Assembly: GCA_016212825.1 (NCBI GenBank)
Contig: JACRDS010000149.1
Location: 1-55,755 of the forward strand
Direction: 5' to 3'
Length of the DNA: 55,755 bases
DNA from: Elusimicrobiota bacterium
GTDB taxonomy: Bacteria; Elusimicrobiota; Elusimicrobia; UBA1565; UBA9628
Shown: piece after piece, positions 34,204 through 42,947 of the stretch
How the letters are laid out: each line of letters opens with the position of its first letter
Numbering within the stretch: position 1 is the stretch's first letter
Made by a program: the position numbers and the translations under genes
Notes under the pieces: generated by a model
Seen by the model: only the letters and a program-made list of their open reading frames with translations
Told to the model about the DNA's origin: nothing
Database searches by the model: none

Positions 34204-36636
34204 ATGGCCAAGCGCTATTTCTGCATCCACGGACACTTCTACCAGCCGCCTCGGGAGAACCCCTGGACCGAGACCGTCGAGCGCCAGCCCTCGGCCCGGC
34301 CCGAGCACGACTGGAACCGTCGCATCGCGCGCGAGTGCTACATCCCCAACAGCCAGGCGCGCCTCATGGACGCGCACAACCTCATCAGCGAGCTGGTCAA
34401 CAACTACCAGTACCTCAGCTTCGACTTCGGCCCCACCTTGCTCGCCTGGTTCGAGAAGGCCTACCCCCACGACTACCGCCGCGTCCTCGAAGCCGACAAG
34501 ATGAGCGTCGCGCGCCTTCCCGGCCACGGCAATGCCATGGCCCAGGCCTACAACCATATGATCCTGCCCCTGGCCAAGCCGCGCGACCTGCGCACCCAGA
34601 TCCTCTGGGGCCTGGCCGACTTCCGCCACCGTTTCGGCCGCGAGTCCGAGGCCATGTGGATCCCGGAGACCGCGTGCAACGACGCGGTCCTCGCGGCTCT
34701 GGCCGAGCACGGCCTCAAGTACGCGGTGCTGGCTCCCACCCAGGCGCGCCGCGTGCGCAAGACCGGCGCCGAGGCCTGGACCGACGTGTCCGCGGGCGGC
34801 CTGGACCCCCGCCGGCCCTACCTCTGGTCCGCACCTGGCTCCGAGGGCAAGAAGTCTTTGGCCCTCTTTTTCTACGACGCCGGCCTCTCCCACGCCGTGG
34901 CCTTCGAGAAGGTCATGACCAACGCCAAGGGCTGGGCGGAGCGCATCGCGGGCGCCTTCGATCCGCACGCGGCCGAGGACCAACTGGTCCACATCAGCAC
35001 GGACGGCGAGTCCTACGGCCACCATGAGAAGTTCGGGGATATGGGACTGGCGCACCTGCTCGCCCAGGAACTGCCCAAGCGCGGCATCGAGGTGGTCAAC
35101 TACGCCGCCTACCTCGCCGGGCACGCCCCGGCGTGGGAGGCCGAGGTCAAGCCCGGCGAGGGCGGCCTGGGCACCTCCTGGAGCTGCAGCCACGGCGTGT
35201 CGCGCTGGTCCGATGCCTGCGGCTGCGGCGGCGAGGGCAAGAGCCTGGCCTGGCGCCGGCCCATGCGCGAGGCCCTGGACTGGCTGCGCGACCATCTGGC
35301 CCTGACCTTCGAGCGCGAGGGCGGCAAGGTCCTGCGCGACCCCTGGGCCGCGCGCGACGCCTACATCGCGGTCATCCTGGACCGTTCTGACGAGAGCGTC
35401 GGCCGGTTCATGGCGGAGCAGCTCAAGGCTGGGGACTCGCCCGACAACCGCGTCAAGGCCCTGCGCCTGCTGGAGATGCAGCGCCATGCCATGCTCATGT
35501 ACACCAGCTGCGGCTGGTTCTTCTCGGACATCTCCGGCATCGAGGCCGTGCAGAACCTGCAGTACGCGGCCCGAGCCGCGGAGCTGGCGCACCTGGTCGC
35601 CGGGGTGGAGCTGGAGAAGGGGCTGGCCGCGCGCTTGAAGTCCGCGCCCAGCAACTACGCCGAGGTCGGCAGTGGCGAGGGGGCCTACCGCAAGCTGGCC
35701 CTGGCCGGCCGCATGGACGAGGACCGCGCCGCGGCGCACCACGCGGTGGCGGCCCTGTTCTGCGACGGCAGGCAGGACTGGCCCATGGAGCCCGCGCAGG
35801 CGGAGTTCACCGGCCTGGCCCGCCTTCAGACCGACGGCATCCGCCTGGCCTCCGGCCGCGTGGCCCTGCGCGACGCGGTCACCGGGGCGCGCTGGGAGCG
35901 GACCTTCCTAGCCGCGGCCCTGCCCGATTACACGGTCACGGCCTGGGTCTCGGCGGAGGAGCCGGGCAGCGGCGGCCTGGAGTCGCTGGCCGAGAGGGTC
36001 AAGGCCGTGCGCGAGGGCCAGCCGCTCGACCTGCAGGCCCTGGCCGGCGCCTTGGCCAAGGGCCGCCGCTTCGGCTTCGAGGACCTTCTGGCCGACGAGC
36101 GCGAGCGCATCCTGCGCTGCCTGGTGGAGAGGCGGCGCCAGGTCTGGGAAGACTCCCCCCTGCTCAACATGGACGAGTGCCTGGGCCTGGCCGAGCAGCA
36201 CTTCAAGCTCGGCCTGGAGATGCCGCCCGGACTGCGCGGCCAGACCGAGGCGGCCCTGGACGCCTGGCTGCTGCGCCGGGCGCGGGGCTTCCGCGAGCGG
36301 CCTGACGAGGACCTCGCGGACCTTTCCGCCACCAGGGCCCGGGCCCGGGCCGCCGGGCTCTCCGGCCCCTCGGCGGCCGCGGAGGAGGAGTGGGAGGCCT
36401 GCGCGGTCTGGGTCCTGGACTCGCTGGAGAAGGACTTTTCCGCGGTGTGGCTGCGGCGTCTGGCGGCCCTGGCCGGGATGGCTCCGGCCGCCAACCTCAC
36501 GCGCTGGCGCTACCGGGCCCAGAACCGGTTCTTCGAGATGATCAAGAACCTGCCTCCGGAGGGCGACGAGAAGGTCCGCCTGGTGGGAGAGATCGACGAG
36601 GCCGCGCGCCTGCTGGAGATCTCCGCCGACGCTTAA
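34204..36636 (+). CDS. GH57 / DUF3536 glycoside hydrolase
   Basis: About 810 residues. It opens KRYFCIHGHFYQPPRENPW, the GH57 His-containing first strand. The nucleophile Glu is about residue 155 in MWIPETACND, and the acid Asp about 267 in HISTDGESYGHH. The C-terminal half has the DUF3536 character (MLMYTSCGWFFSDISGIEAVQNLQYAARA and the helical end LEKDFSAVWLRRLAALAG). Such proteins act on alpha-glucans, often as amylase or branching-type enzymes, in the cytoplasm; no signal peptide is present. Start at 34204 is set by the TATAAT ending 7 nt before it. Single-gene unit after the tRNA; a palindrome follows the stop. Confidence 0.92.
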   Translation: MAKRYFCIHGHFYQPPRENPWTETVERQPSARPEHDWNRRIARECYIPNSQARLMDAHNLISELVNNYQYLSFDFGPTLLAWFEKAYPHDYRRVLEADKMSVARLPGHGNAMAQAYNHMILPLAKPRDLRTQILWGLADFRHRFGRESEAMWIPETACNDAVLAALAEHGLKYAVLAPTQARRVRKTGAEAWTDVSAGGLDPRRPYLWSAPGSEGKKSLALFFYDAGLSHAVAFEKVMTNAKGWAERIAGAFDPHAAEDQLVHISTDGESYGHHEKFGDMGLAHLLAQELPKRGIEVVNYAAYLAGHAPAWEAEVKPGEGGLGTSWSCSHGVSRWSDACGCGGEGKSLAWRRPMREALDWLRDHLALTFEREGGKVLRDPWAARDAYIAVILDRSDESVGRFMAEQLKAGDSPDNRVKALRLLEMQRHAMLMYTSCGWFFSDISGIEAVQNLQYAARAAELAHLVAGVELEKGLAARLKSAPSNYAEVGSGEGAYRKLALAGRMDEDRAAAHHAVAALFCDGRQDWPMEPAQAEFTGLARLQTDGIRLASGRVALRDAVTGARWERTFLAAALPDYTVTAWVSAEEPGSGGLESLAERVKAVREGQPLDLQALAGALAKGRRFGFEDLLADERERILRCLVERRRQVWEDSPLLNMDECLGLAEQHFKLGLEMPPGLRGQTEAALDAWLLRRARGFRERPDEDLADLSATRARARAAGLSGPSAAAEEEWEACAVWVLDSLEKDFSAVWLRRLAALAGMAPAANLTRWRYRAQNRFFEMIKNLPPEGDEKVRLVGEIDEAARLLEISADA

Positions 36637-36639
36637 TCC

Positions 36640-36686
36640 GGGGACACCATACTGAATTCGCTGGTCGAATTAAGTAAGGCGTCCCC
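36640..36686. repeat. 21-bp REP-like palindrome after the GH57 gene
   Basis: Arms 36640-36660 and 36666-36686 match at 18 of 21 positions, with ends GGGGAC and GTCCCC and AT-rich inner parts (GAATTCG). It lies 4 nt after the GH57 stop, between converging genes. It has a different sequence from the palindrome at 25464 but the same build. Confidence 0.7.
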
Positions 36687-36702
36687 CTATTATGAGTGGC
36701 AC

Positions 36703-38475
36703 CTATTTGAGGGGAAGGGTGAACCAGAACTCGCTGCCCTTGCCGACCTCGGAGTCGAGGCCGACCTCGCCGCCGTGAGCCGCCACCACGTTCTTGACGA
36801 AGGCCAGGCCCAGCCCCATGCCCGGAATCTGCCCAGTGAAGTCCTCGTCGATCTGATAGAACTTCCGGAACAGCTTGGGCCGCTCCTCGCTGGGGACGCC
36901 GGGGCCGTTGTCCAGGACGCTGACGCGCAGGCGGCCGTCCTTGGCGATGGCGGCGATCTTGGCCTTCTTGTCCTCGCGGCGGTTGAACTTGAGGGCGTTC
37001 TCCAGGAGGTTGAAGAGGACCTCCTTGAGCAGCAAGGGGTCGCCCTCGAAACGGGGCAGCTTGGCGAACTCCTCCTTCGGCCAGGAGACCGCCGCCCCCG
37101 GGAACGGCTGCTTGAGGGACTTGAGCGCCGCGGCCGTGACGTCGGGAAGGGAGAGCTCGGCGCGCTCGAGCACGATGGTCTCCGGGCTCTGCGCCGCGGA
37201 GAAGGTCAGCAGCTTCTCGACCAAGGCGCGCAGGTGCTCGTCCTCCTGCTGGATCTTCTTGAGGGCCTGCTTCTGGAAGTCCGTGAGGTTCTCGCGGTCC
37301 GACTCCATGAGCTCCAAGAATCCCAGGGCCACGGCCAGGGGCGTGCGCAGCTTGTGGGAGACTAAGGAGAGCAGGTTGCGGGCCAAAGTCTCGCCGCGCT
37401 TCTCCAAGGTGGCGTCGCGGATGATGAAGAGGAAGCCGGCGTGGTCGCCGGGATCTCCCAGCCTGTCCGCCACTCCGTCGAGGATGAGGAGCTTGGGCTT
37501 GGCTCGGCGCAGTTCCAGAGTCACGGCGCGGTCGGCGCCCTTGAGCACCTCGGCCAAAGGCGGAGTCACCTCGAAGGCCGCGGCCGCCTCGGCCACGGTC
37601 AGAGCGCCCTTGGCGCCGGGCTTGTCGGGACAGCCCAGCAAGGCGCGGGCCGCGGCGTTGATGAGCAGGACGCGGCCCTTGGGATCGGTGAGCACCACGC
37701 CCTCCTGCGTGTCGTGGAAGATGCGCTCCAGCTTCTCCTTCTCCTCCTTGATGGCCGCGAAGAGCAGCTTGTTGGCCACGGCCATCTCGTTGAAGGCCCG
37801 GCCCACCACGCCGATCTCGTCGCGGCTGGTGACCTCGACCTGCACGTCGAAGTTTCCGCGGCCCACCTCGCGCACGGCCTCGGCCAGCCGAGGCAGGGGC
37901 CGGATCATCCAGCCCACGATGAGCACGGTGCCTAGCACGGCCAGGGCCGTGGAGCCGGCGGCGATGACCAGGATCTGGCGCTTGGGCTGGCGCAGGGCCT
38001 CCTGCACCGAGGAGTTGTCGAAGCCCAGGCGCGCTGTGCCCACGCGGCGCGTGCCCACGATGATGGGCGCGGAGAGGTCGTAGGCAGCCTCGCCCGAGGC
38101 GGTGCGGTAGGGCTGCAGCAGCAGGCCTTCGGCCGCCAGCGCCGCCGCGGTGCGCGCGTCGGCGGGATGTTCGCCGATCTGGGAGGCGTCGGAGTGGGAG
38201 AGCACCTTCCCGGATGAGTCGAGCACGGCCGCGTAGGTCACGGCCTTCTCCTTGAGCAGCTCCTTGACGTTGAAGTGCAGGTTGAAAGGGTCGAGCTTGG
38301 GGAAGATGGACTCCCGGGAGGAGCGCGCGAAGAACTCGGCGCGCACTTTCATCTCGGTGAAAAGGCCCTGCTCGGTGCGCTGCAGCAGCCGCCGCGACAT
38401 CAGCCCGATGACGCCCAGCACGAAGAGACAGGTCAGCACCGAGAGCTTGACCGTCATGCTGCGCAGGGGGTTCAT
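36703..38475 (-). CDS. membrane sensor histidine kinase (sensor-HAMP-PAS-HisKA-HATPase)
   Basis: 590 residues. Helix 1 (about 10-27), a periplasmic sensor domain of about 140 residues, helix 2 (about 165-190), then HAMP (IRPLPRLAEAVREVGRGNFDVQV). A PAS domain contains the FHDTQEGVVLTDPKGRVLLIN block. The phospho-acceptor His is in LVSHKLRTPLAVALG (about 375), where SHELRTP is usual. The ATP-binding N and G boxes are LLENALKFN, VLDNGPGVP and GMGLGLAFVKNVVAAHGG. A TAACAT box lies 12 nt before the ATG. No response regulator is adjacent in the same direction; the nearest is at 42948. Confidence 0.92.
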   Translation of the reverse strand: MNPLRSMTVKLSVLTCLFVLGVIGLMSRRLLQRTEQGLFTEMKVRAEFFARSSRESIFPKLDPFNLHFNVKELLKEKAVTYAAVLDSSGKVLSHSDASQIGEHPADARTAAALAAEGLLLQPYRTASGEAAYDLSAPIIVGTRRVGTARLGFDNSSVQEALRQPKRQILVIAAGSTALAVLGTVLIVGWMIRPLPRLAEAVREVGRGNFDVQVEVTSRDEIGVVGRAFNEMAVANKLLFAAIKEEKEKLERIFHDTQEGVVLTDPKGRVLLINAAARALLGCPDKPGAKGALTVAEAAAAFEVTPPLAEVLKGADRAVTLELRRAKPKLLILDGVADRLGDPGDHAGFLFIIRDATLEKRGETLARNLLSLVSHKLRTPLAVALGFLELMESDRENLTDFQKQALKKIQQEDEHLRALVEKLLTFSAAQSPETIVLERAELSLPDVTAAALKSLKQPFPGAAVSWPKEEFAKLPRFEGDPLLLKEVLFNLLENALKFNRREDKKAKIAAIAKDGRLRVSVLDNGPGVPSEERPKLFRKFYQIDEDFTGQIPGMGLGLAFVKNVVAAHGGEVGLDSEVGKGSEFWFTLPLK

Positions 38476-38526
38476 GGGGCTCCGTGCATGTTACGAAATC
38501 CCGGCGCCAGTTTCACCTGCGCCGGC

Positions 38527-41040
38527 TCAGTAGAGCAGGGCGACCTTGAGCTTCTGGACCTCGGTGCTCCCGGAGTAGCGCTTCTCGATCTTGATGATGT
38601 AGCCCCCGGGCGGGACCCGGGAGCCGGCCGAGTTGTTTCCGTCCCAGGCCACCACCTGGTTGCCGGTGCCGCCCACGTACTGGGAAATCTCGCGCACCAA
38701 AGCGCCGGTCAAGGTGTAGACCCGCAGGACCACGGTGGCCGGCTCGTTGAGGTAGACCCCGATCTGGGTGGGGCCCTGCGCCGGGTCGAAGGGGTTGGGC
38801 CAGTTGTAGGGCTTGGGTATGGCCGCCGATTGGGAAGGGATGAAGACCGGCACGCCGGCGCTCACGCCCGAGAACTCGCTGTAGACCCCGGCGTTGGAGC
38901 GGGCCCGCACGCGCGCGTAGTAGGTCTGGCCCGAGGACAGCGCGGTCACGGCCGAGGCCAGCGTGGCGGTGCCGATGTCGAGCTTGTCGTTGCCTCCGGG
39001 CGTGCTGCCCACGATGAGGTTGTAGTCGAGGATCCCCACGGGGCTGGAGGCCGCGGGCCAGGAGAAGACCACGGCGCCGTCGTAGGAGAAGCGGCGGTCC
39101 GAGGCCGGGGTCCCGGGCGCGGAGGGCTGGCTGGTGTCCGAGAGGTTGCCGGAGCGGGTGGAGACCGAGGCCGTGTAGTCCGTGGGCACGAGGTTGCGGT
39201 TGACGGCCCGGACCTTGAAGAAGTACTGCGTGCCCGGGGTGAGGGAGAAGAAGGTCGCGGAGGTCGCCAGCGTGCTGGAAGCCGCGGTCAAGGAGAAGAA
39301 GTTGTCCGAGGAGACCTGCGCCTCGTAGAGGGTGTCCGGCGGGTTGGCGGCCGCGGACCATTGGAAGGCCGCGCTGGTCACGTAGACCGTGCCGAAGCCG
39401 GCGCCGGCCGGCTGCGCGGCCAAGGTCGCCGTGGCCAGCGCCGCGGCATAAGGCGAGGGCACCTGGTCCGCGTTCACGGCCCGGACCTGGAAGTGATACG
39501 TCGTATTCGGGGTCAGGGCCGCGGGGCTCGAGGACAGGGCCGCCACGTAGCTGGTCAGCAGGCCGGAGGCGAAGCCCGCGTCTAGGGCCCGGTCCACCTG
39601 GTAGACCGTGTAGGAGGGATTCTGCGGGTTGCCCGCGGTCCAGTTAAGGGTGAGGGAGGCGGCGGCCATTCCTGTGAATGCCGCTGCCGCCGCTGCCGGG
39701 ACATTGGCCAAGGTGTGGGTGGAGACCGCGTTGGAGGGAGCGCTGTCGCCCCAGTCCGTGAAGGCGGTCACAAAGCGGTAGTAGGTGGTGTTCGGCGTCA
39801 GGTTGATGACCGTGGTGCCGGCGAGCAGGGGCGCGGACTCGGGGCCGGGGTAGGGGGCGGTGACCGTGGCCGGGAAGACGCGGTAGTAGGAGGTGGTGGG
39901 ACCGTCGCCGAAGTCCGCGGCCGGGGTCCAGACCCAGCTGATGGAGGTGACGTGCACGGCCGAGGCCGCGAATCCTGCAGGGGCGGCGGCCACGACGCCG
40001 AAGGAGGACCTGCCCACCGAGCCGGCCTGCGAGGCGCCGCCCGCGTCCATGGCGCCGGAGATGGCCCGGCCCGCGGTGCCTCCGGCCGTGGAGAGGATCG
40101 CGGCGAAAAGGTCGCTGGTCCGGTAGAAGACCTTGATCCTGCCGCCGGCCCCGCCGCCTCCGGGGTCCAGGGTCCCGCCGAGTGTGGCCACGGCATCGCC
40201 GCCCGGGCCGCCGTTGGCCGAGACCGCGGAGCCCGGATGCAGGCCGAGCTGTCCGGTCACGCGCAGCAAGACGGTGCCGCCTCCTCCCCCGCCGCCCGCG
40301 GCCGGATGCACCCCCACGGCGGTGTCGGTCACGGCCGAGGCCGTGGAGCCGGCCACCAGGATGGAGCCGGTGACCGTCATGGAGGCCGCCTCTATGTAGA
40401 CGCTGGCCCCGCCCGTGCCGCCGCTGCCGCCGGTCAGAGCGGCGCCTCCTCCTCCTCCTCCCCCGCCCGAGCCCATGAAGGCGTCGTCCGCGCTCAGGGG
40501 GACGGTGATCGTCCCGGTGGAGCCGTAGCCCGCGCCGCCCGCTCCGCCCCCGACTCCGGCGCCCGTCCCGCCCGCGGCCGCCGCGCCTGCGCCTCCGCCG
40601 CCCTTGGCCGCGGCGCCTCCGGAGCCACCGCCCGCGCCGGCCGGGTCCCCGTCGAAGCCTGAGAGCCCCGCAGTGCCGGCCGGGCCGCCGTTGCCGCCGG
40701 ACTGGCCGCGGCCCGAGCCGTCCAAGGTCCCCCGGATGGAGGCGGTCGCGGCGTAGACCGCCAGAGGGGCCCCTGGCGCCACGTAAGCCGTGACCCCGGC
40801 CCCGATCGAGAAGAGGCGCACGTTCGTGAAGGTGCCGGAGAGGGTGTCGCCGTTGGCCGGGGTAAGGTCCGCGTCCGCGTAGTCGCCGCCGGGGATCGTC
40901 GCCGCCTGGAGGCGGGCGGCCAGGAGCAGCAAGAGGATGGCTCCCCCAACGGAACCAGCGCCCCCCTCAAGGGGGGCGCTGGTTGCGCGGCGCCGAAGGC
41001 GCCGCGCCATTCTTACAGCAAGCCTCATGCCGTTGTTCAC
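38527..41040 (-). CDS. large exoprotein: Gly-rich domain, fibronectin III repeats, FlgD-like C-terminal domain
   Basis: 837 residues from a GTG at 41040 overlapping the PorV-TPR stop (GTGA). The basic MRLAVRMARRLRRR start and the VGGAILLLLLAARLQA core form an unusually long signal peptide. A beta-rich, Gly/Ala-rich domain follows (about 50-330; GGGSGGAAAKGGGGAG type stretches), like filamentous adhesin or pectate-lyase-like surface domains. Four or so FNIII domains lie between 350 and 740 (LTPNTTYYRFVTAF, LTPGTQYFFKVRAVN and similar). The C-terminal 90 residues (PYNWPNPFDPAQGPTQIGVY, VLRVYTLTGALVREI, VAWDGNNSAGSRVPPGGYII) are the FlgD-like domain that acts as a type IX-like sorting tag in related phyla. 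The gene is coupled to a PorV-like partner. Confidence 0.87.
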   Translation of the reverse strand: MNNGMRLAVRMARRLRRRATSAPLEGGAGSVGGAILLLLLAARLQAATIPGGDYADADLTPANGDTLSGTFTNVRLFSIGAGVTAYVAPGAPLAVYAATASIRGTLDGSGRGQSGGNGGPAGTAGLSGFDGDPAGAGGGSGGAAAKGGGGAGAAAAGGTGAGVGGGAGGAGYGSTGTITVPLSADDAFMGSGGGGGGGGAALTGGSGGTGGASVYIEAASMTVTGSILVAGSTASAVTDTAVGVHPAAGGGGGGGTVLLRVTGQLGLHPGSAVSANGGPGGDAVATLGGTLDPGGGGAGGRIKVFYRTSDLFAAILSTAGGTAGRAISGAMDAGGASQAGSVGRSSFGVVAAAPAGFAASAVHVTSISWVWTPAADFGDGPTTSYYRVFPATVTAPYPGPESAPLLAGTTVINLTPNTTYYRFVTAFTDWGDSAPSNAVSTHTLANVPAAAAAAFTGMAAASLTLNWTAGNPQNPSYTVYQVDRALDAGFASGLLTSYVAALSSSPAALTPNTTYHFQVRAVNADQVPSPYAAALATATLAAQPAGAGFGTVYVTSAAFQWSAAANPPDTLYEAQVSSDNFFSLTAASSTLATSATFFSLTPGTQYFFKVRAVNRNLVPTDYTASVSTRSGNLSDTSQPSAPGTPASDRRFSYDGAVVFSWPAASSPVGILDYNLIVGSTPGGNDKLDIGTATLASAVTALSSGQTYYARVRARSNAGVYSEFSGVSAGVPVFIPSQSAAIPKPYNWPNPFDPAQGPTQIGVYLNEPATVVLRVYTLTGALVREISQYVGGTGNQVVAWDGNNSAGSRVPPGGYIIKIEKRYSGSTEVQKLKVALLY
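40953..41007. repeat. two adjacent strong hairpins inside the signal-peptide coding region
   Basis: Hairpin 1: 14-bp arms (40953-40966 and 40971-40984), loop TCAA. Hairpin 2: 10-bp arms (40985-40994 and 40998-41007), loop GAA. They abut directly, or are 2 nt apart if hairpin 1 is counted as its 12-bp core. They encode residues 12-29 of the exoprotein. The layout resembles the pair at 24120. Confidence 0.85.
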
Positions 41041-42887
41041 GGGGCAAACCTCTGCGCCGCCTCAATCTTATCTTTTAGCACCCGGCCCGCGTCATAGGAC
41101 GGGTCGCGTTCCAGGACCTCGGCCGCGAGCTTGGACGCGGCCGCGTAGTCGCCGCGCAGGTACTGTTCCACGGCCCGGTAGTAGAGCTGCTCGATGCGCT
41201 TGCGCTCCTCCGGGCCCACGGCCTTGCGCAGTTGGCCGCGCAGCACGACCGCCCTCTCGGAGAGCTTGAGGTCCCCCGGCTCCTCGCGCAGGGCCGCCTC
41301 CACGGCCTTGAGCGCGCCCGCGAAGTCGCCGGCGCCGGAGAGGCGTTCGACCTCCGCGGCCTGGCGCGCCGTGAACTCGGAGATCTCCAGGCGCACCTTG
41401 GCCAGGAAGGCCAGGACGGCCCCGTCGCCGGGGAAGCGCTGCGAGGCCTTCTCCGCCTCCAGACGCGCGGCGCGCAGGCTGCCGCGCTCCCGGTAGCTCT
41501 GGGCCACGGCCATGGCCTGGCGCGACTCCGCGTCGGACTGGGCGCGGCGCAGGTCGTCGAGGCGCGCGCGTTCGTCCCGAGAGAGGACCTGGTCGATGCG
41601 GGCCAGGGCGGCCGCGGCCTCGGCGTTGGCGGCGTCGATCTCGAGCACGGTCTTCCAGTACTGCCGGCTGGCCAGGAAGTTGCCCTGCTCGAACTGGGCC
41701 CGGGCCTGGCCCGCGGTGCGCTGCACCATCTGGCGGCGCAAGGTCTCATCCCAGCGCGAGGAGACCTCGTCGATGCGCTTGCGGATCGAGGCGTTCTCCG
41801 GGTCGAGCAGGGCCGCGGCCTCGAAGTCGCGCAGGGCGTCGGCGACGCGCTCCTCCCTGACCTCGGCTTCGGCCTTCTCGATGTAGGCCCGGGCCAGACG
41901 CACGCCCTCGGCGCGGGTCAGCTCGCTGATGCCCTTGCGGATGGTCTCCTCGATCTCCTCACGCGTGCGGCCGAAGCGCTGGGTGAAGGTCACCAGGTGG
42001 CTCACTCCCAGGTCGCGGACCCGGGCCGTGTAGTCGAACTGCGTGTTGCCCAGGCGCAGGCCGGCCCCGGTGGCGAAGCCGCCGCCGTCGGCGCCCAGGC
42101 GCAGGGCCGCGAGCCTGCCCCGCTGGAACTCGACGCCGCCCGACGGGCTGAGGCCGTCGCCCGCGACCTGGCGCAGGCGCAGGGTGGTCAGGACCGCCCA
42201 GCCGCCCGCGGCGCGCCAGAGGTAGGACGGCGCCAGGTCCACGACCCGCGGGTAGCTCACGGGCTCGGAGATGTAGGTGAGCTTGGGGGCCACGAGGTTG
42301 TGCACGGCCAGGGCCACGGACCACTCCTGCCGGGGCTTGAAGTTCAGGCCGATGTCCAGGCCGGTGCCCGAGGCCGAGGCCTGGTCTATCGACTCCTTGA
42401 CATGGACCAGGGTGAGGCCGGTCTCCAGGGGCTTGGGGTCCGTGACCCAGGAGGGACGCAGGGAGGCGGGGACCTCCCAGGAGCGTCCCCAGCCCGCGAG
42501 CAGGGCGCTCTGCCCGATGCTGAAGGTGGTGGGGTTGTCGTTGGGCGTGCTGCGCCGCTCGAAGCCGCCGCTGGACTGCATGAGGTAGCCGGCCGCTACC
42601 GTGCCCCAGCGCTTGAGCGGCGCCGCGCCAGCGGCGAAGTCCAGGGAGGTGTCCTCGAAGAGCACGACGTGCGTGGCCTGGATCTCGGGCTTGCTCAGGC
42701 GGGCCAGCCCGGCCGGGTTCCAGAGCAGGGCGCTGGAGTCGTCGGCGACCGCGGTGCCGGCGCCGCCCAGGGCCGAGCCCCGCGCCGCGGCGTCCTGGCG
42801 CAGAAAGGCGCCCGCCTCGGAATTGGCGGAGGCGGCGCAGACTCCTGCGGCTAGAAAAATCTCGAGAAGGACTATAATTGACCCCAC
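41037..42887 (-). CDS. PorV/UPF0164-like outer membrane protein fused to a TPR-type domain
   Basis: About 616 residues. Signal peptide core VLLEIFLAAGVCAASA, then the PorV opening FLRQDAAARGSALGGAGTAVADDSSALLWNPAGLARL. The barrel part runs to about 305 and ends LVTFTQRFGRT. From there the chain is helical and charged with TPR-like units (ALRDFEAAALLDPENASIRKRI, RQYWKTVLEIDAANAEAAAAL, ALKAVEAALREEPGDLKL, YLRGDYAAASKLAAEVLERDPS). The fusion suggests a barrel that docks a scaffold. GTG at 42887 is the best start; a promoter TTGACA-N17-TATAAC ends only 3 nt before it, so the exact start is uncertain. Stop overlaps the exoprotein GTG by 4 nt. Confidence 0.87.
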   Translation of the reverse strand: MGSIIVLLEIFLAAGVCAASANSEAGAFLRQDAAARGSALGGAGTAVADDSSALLWNPAGLARLSKPEIQATHVVLFEDTSLDFAAGAAPLKRWGTVAAGYLMQSSGGFERRSTPNDNPTTFSIGQSALLAGWGRSWEVPASLRPSWVTDPKPLETGLTLVHVKESIDQASASGTGLDIGLNFKPRQEWSVALAVHNLVAPKLTYISEPVSYPRVVDLAPSYLWRAAGGWAVLTTLRLRQVAGDGLSPSGGVEFQRGRLAALRLGADGGGFATGAGLRLGNTQFDYTARVRDLGVSHLVTFTQRFGRTREEIEETIRKGISELTRAEGVRLARAYIEKAEAEVREERVADALRDFEAAALLDPENASIRKRIDEVSSRWDETLRRQMVQRTAGQARAQFEQGNFLASRQYWKTVLEIDAANAEAAAALARIDQVLSRDERARLDDLRRAQSDAESRQAMAVAQSYRERGSLRAARLEAEKASQRFPGDGAVLAFLAKVRLEISEFTARQAAEVERLSGAGDFAGALKAVEAALREEPGDLKLSERAVVLRGQLRKAVGPEERKRIEQLYYRAVEQYLRGDYAAASKLAAEVLERDPSYDAGRVLKDKIEAAQRFAP

Positions 42888-42890
42888 TGA

Positions 42891-42919
42891 GTTATAACAG
42901 GGGAGGAACGACTTGTCAA
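42891..42919 (-). promoter_or_regulatory. sigma-70 promoter of the PorV-TPR operon
   Basis: TTGACA at 42919-42914, 17-nt spacer, TATAAC at 42896-42891 on the minus strand. This is the best-matching promoter in the window. The proposed GTG start lies only 3 nt beyond the -10 box. Confidence 0.75.
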
Positions 42920-42930
42920 GAATCGTGATA

Positions 42931-42936
42931 TATAAT
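42931..42936 (+). promoter_or_regulatory. -10 TATAAT of the response regulator gene
   Basis: TATAAT ends 11 nt before the ATG at 42948, leaving a leader of a few bases at most. It is back to back with the promoter of the PorV-TPR operon, so a regulator binding here could act on both. Confidence 0.6.
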
Positions 42937-42947
42937 AGATTTAACCG

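Noticed and set aside
40400..40750. Low-complexity GC repeat as a mobile element
   Set aside because: It codes for the Gly/Ala-rich part of the exoprotein in one open frame, with no terminal repeats.
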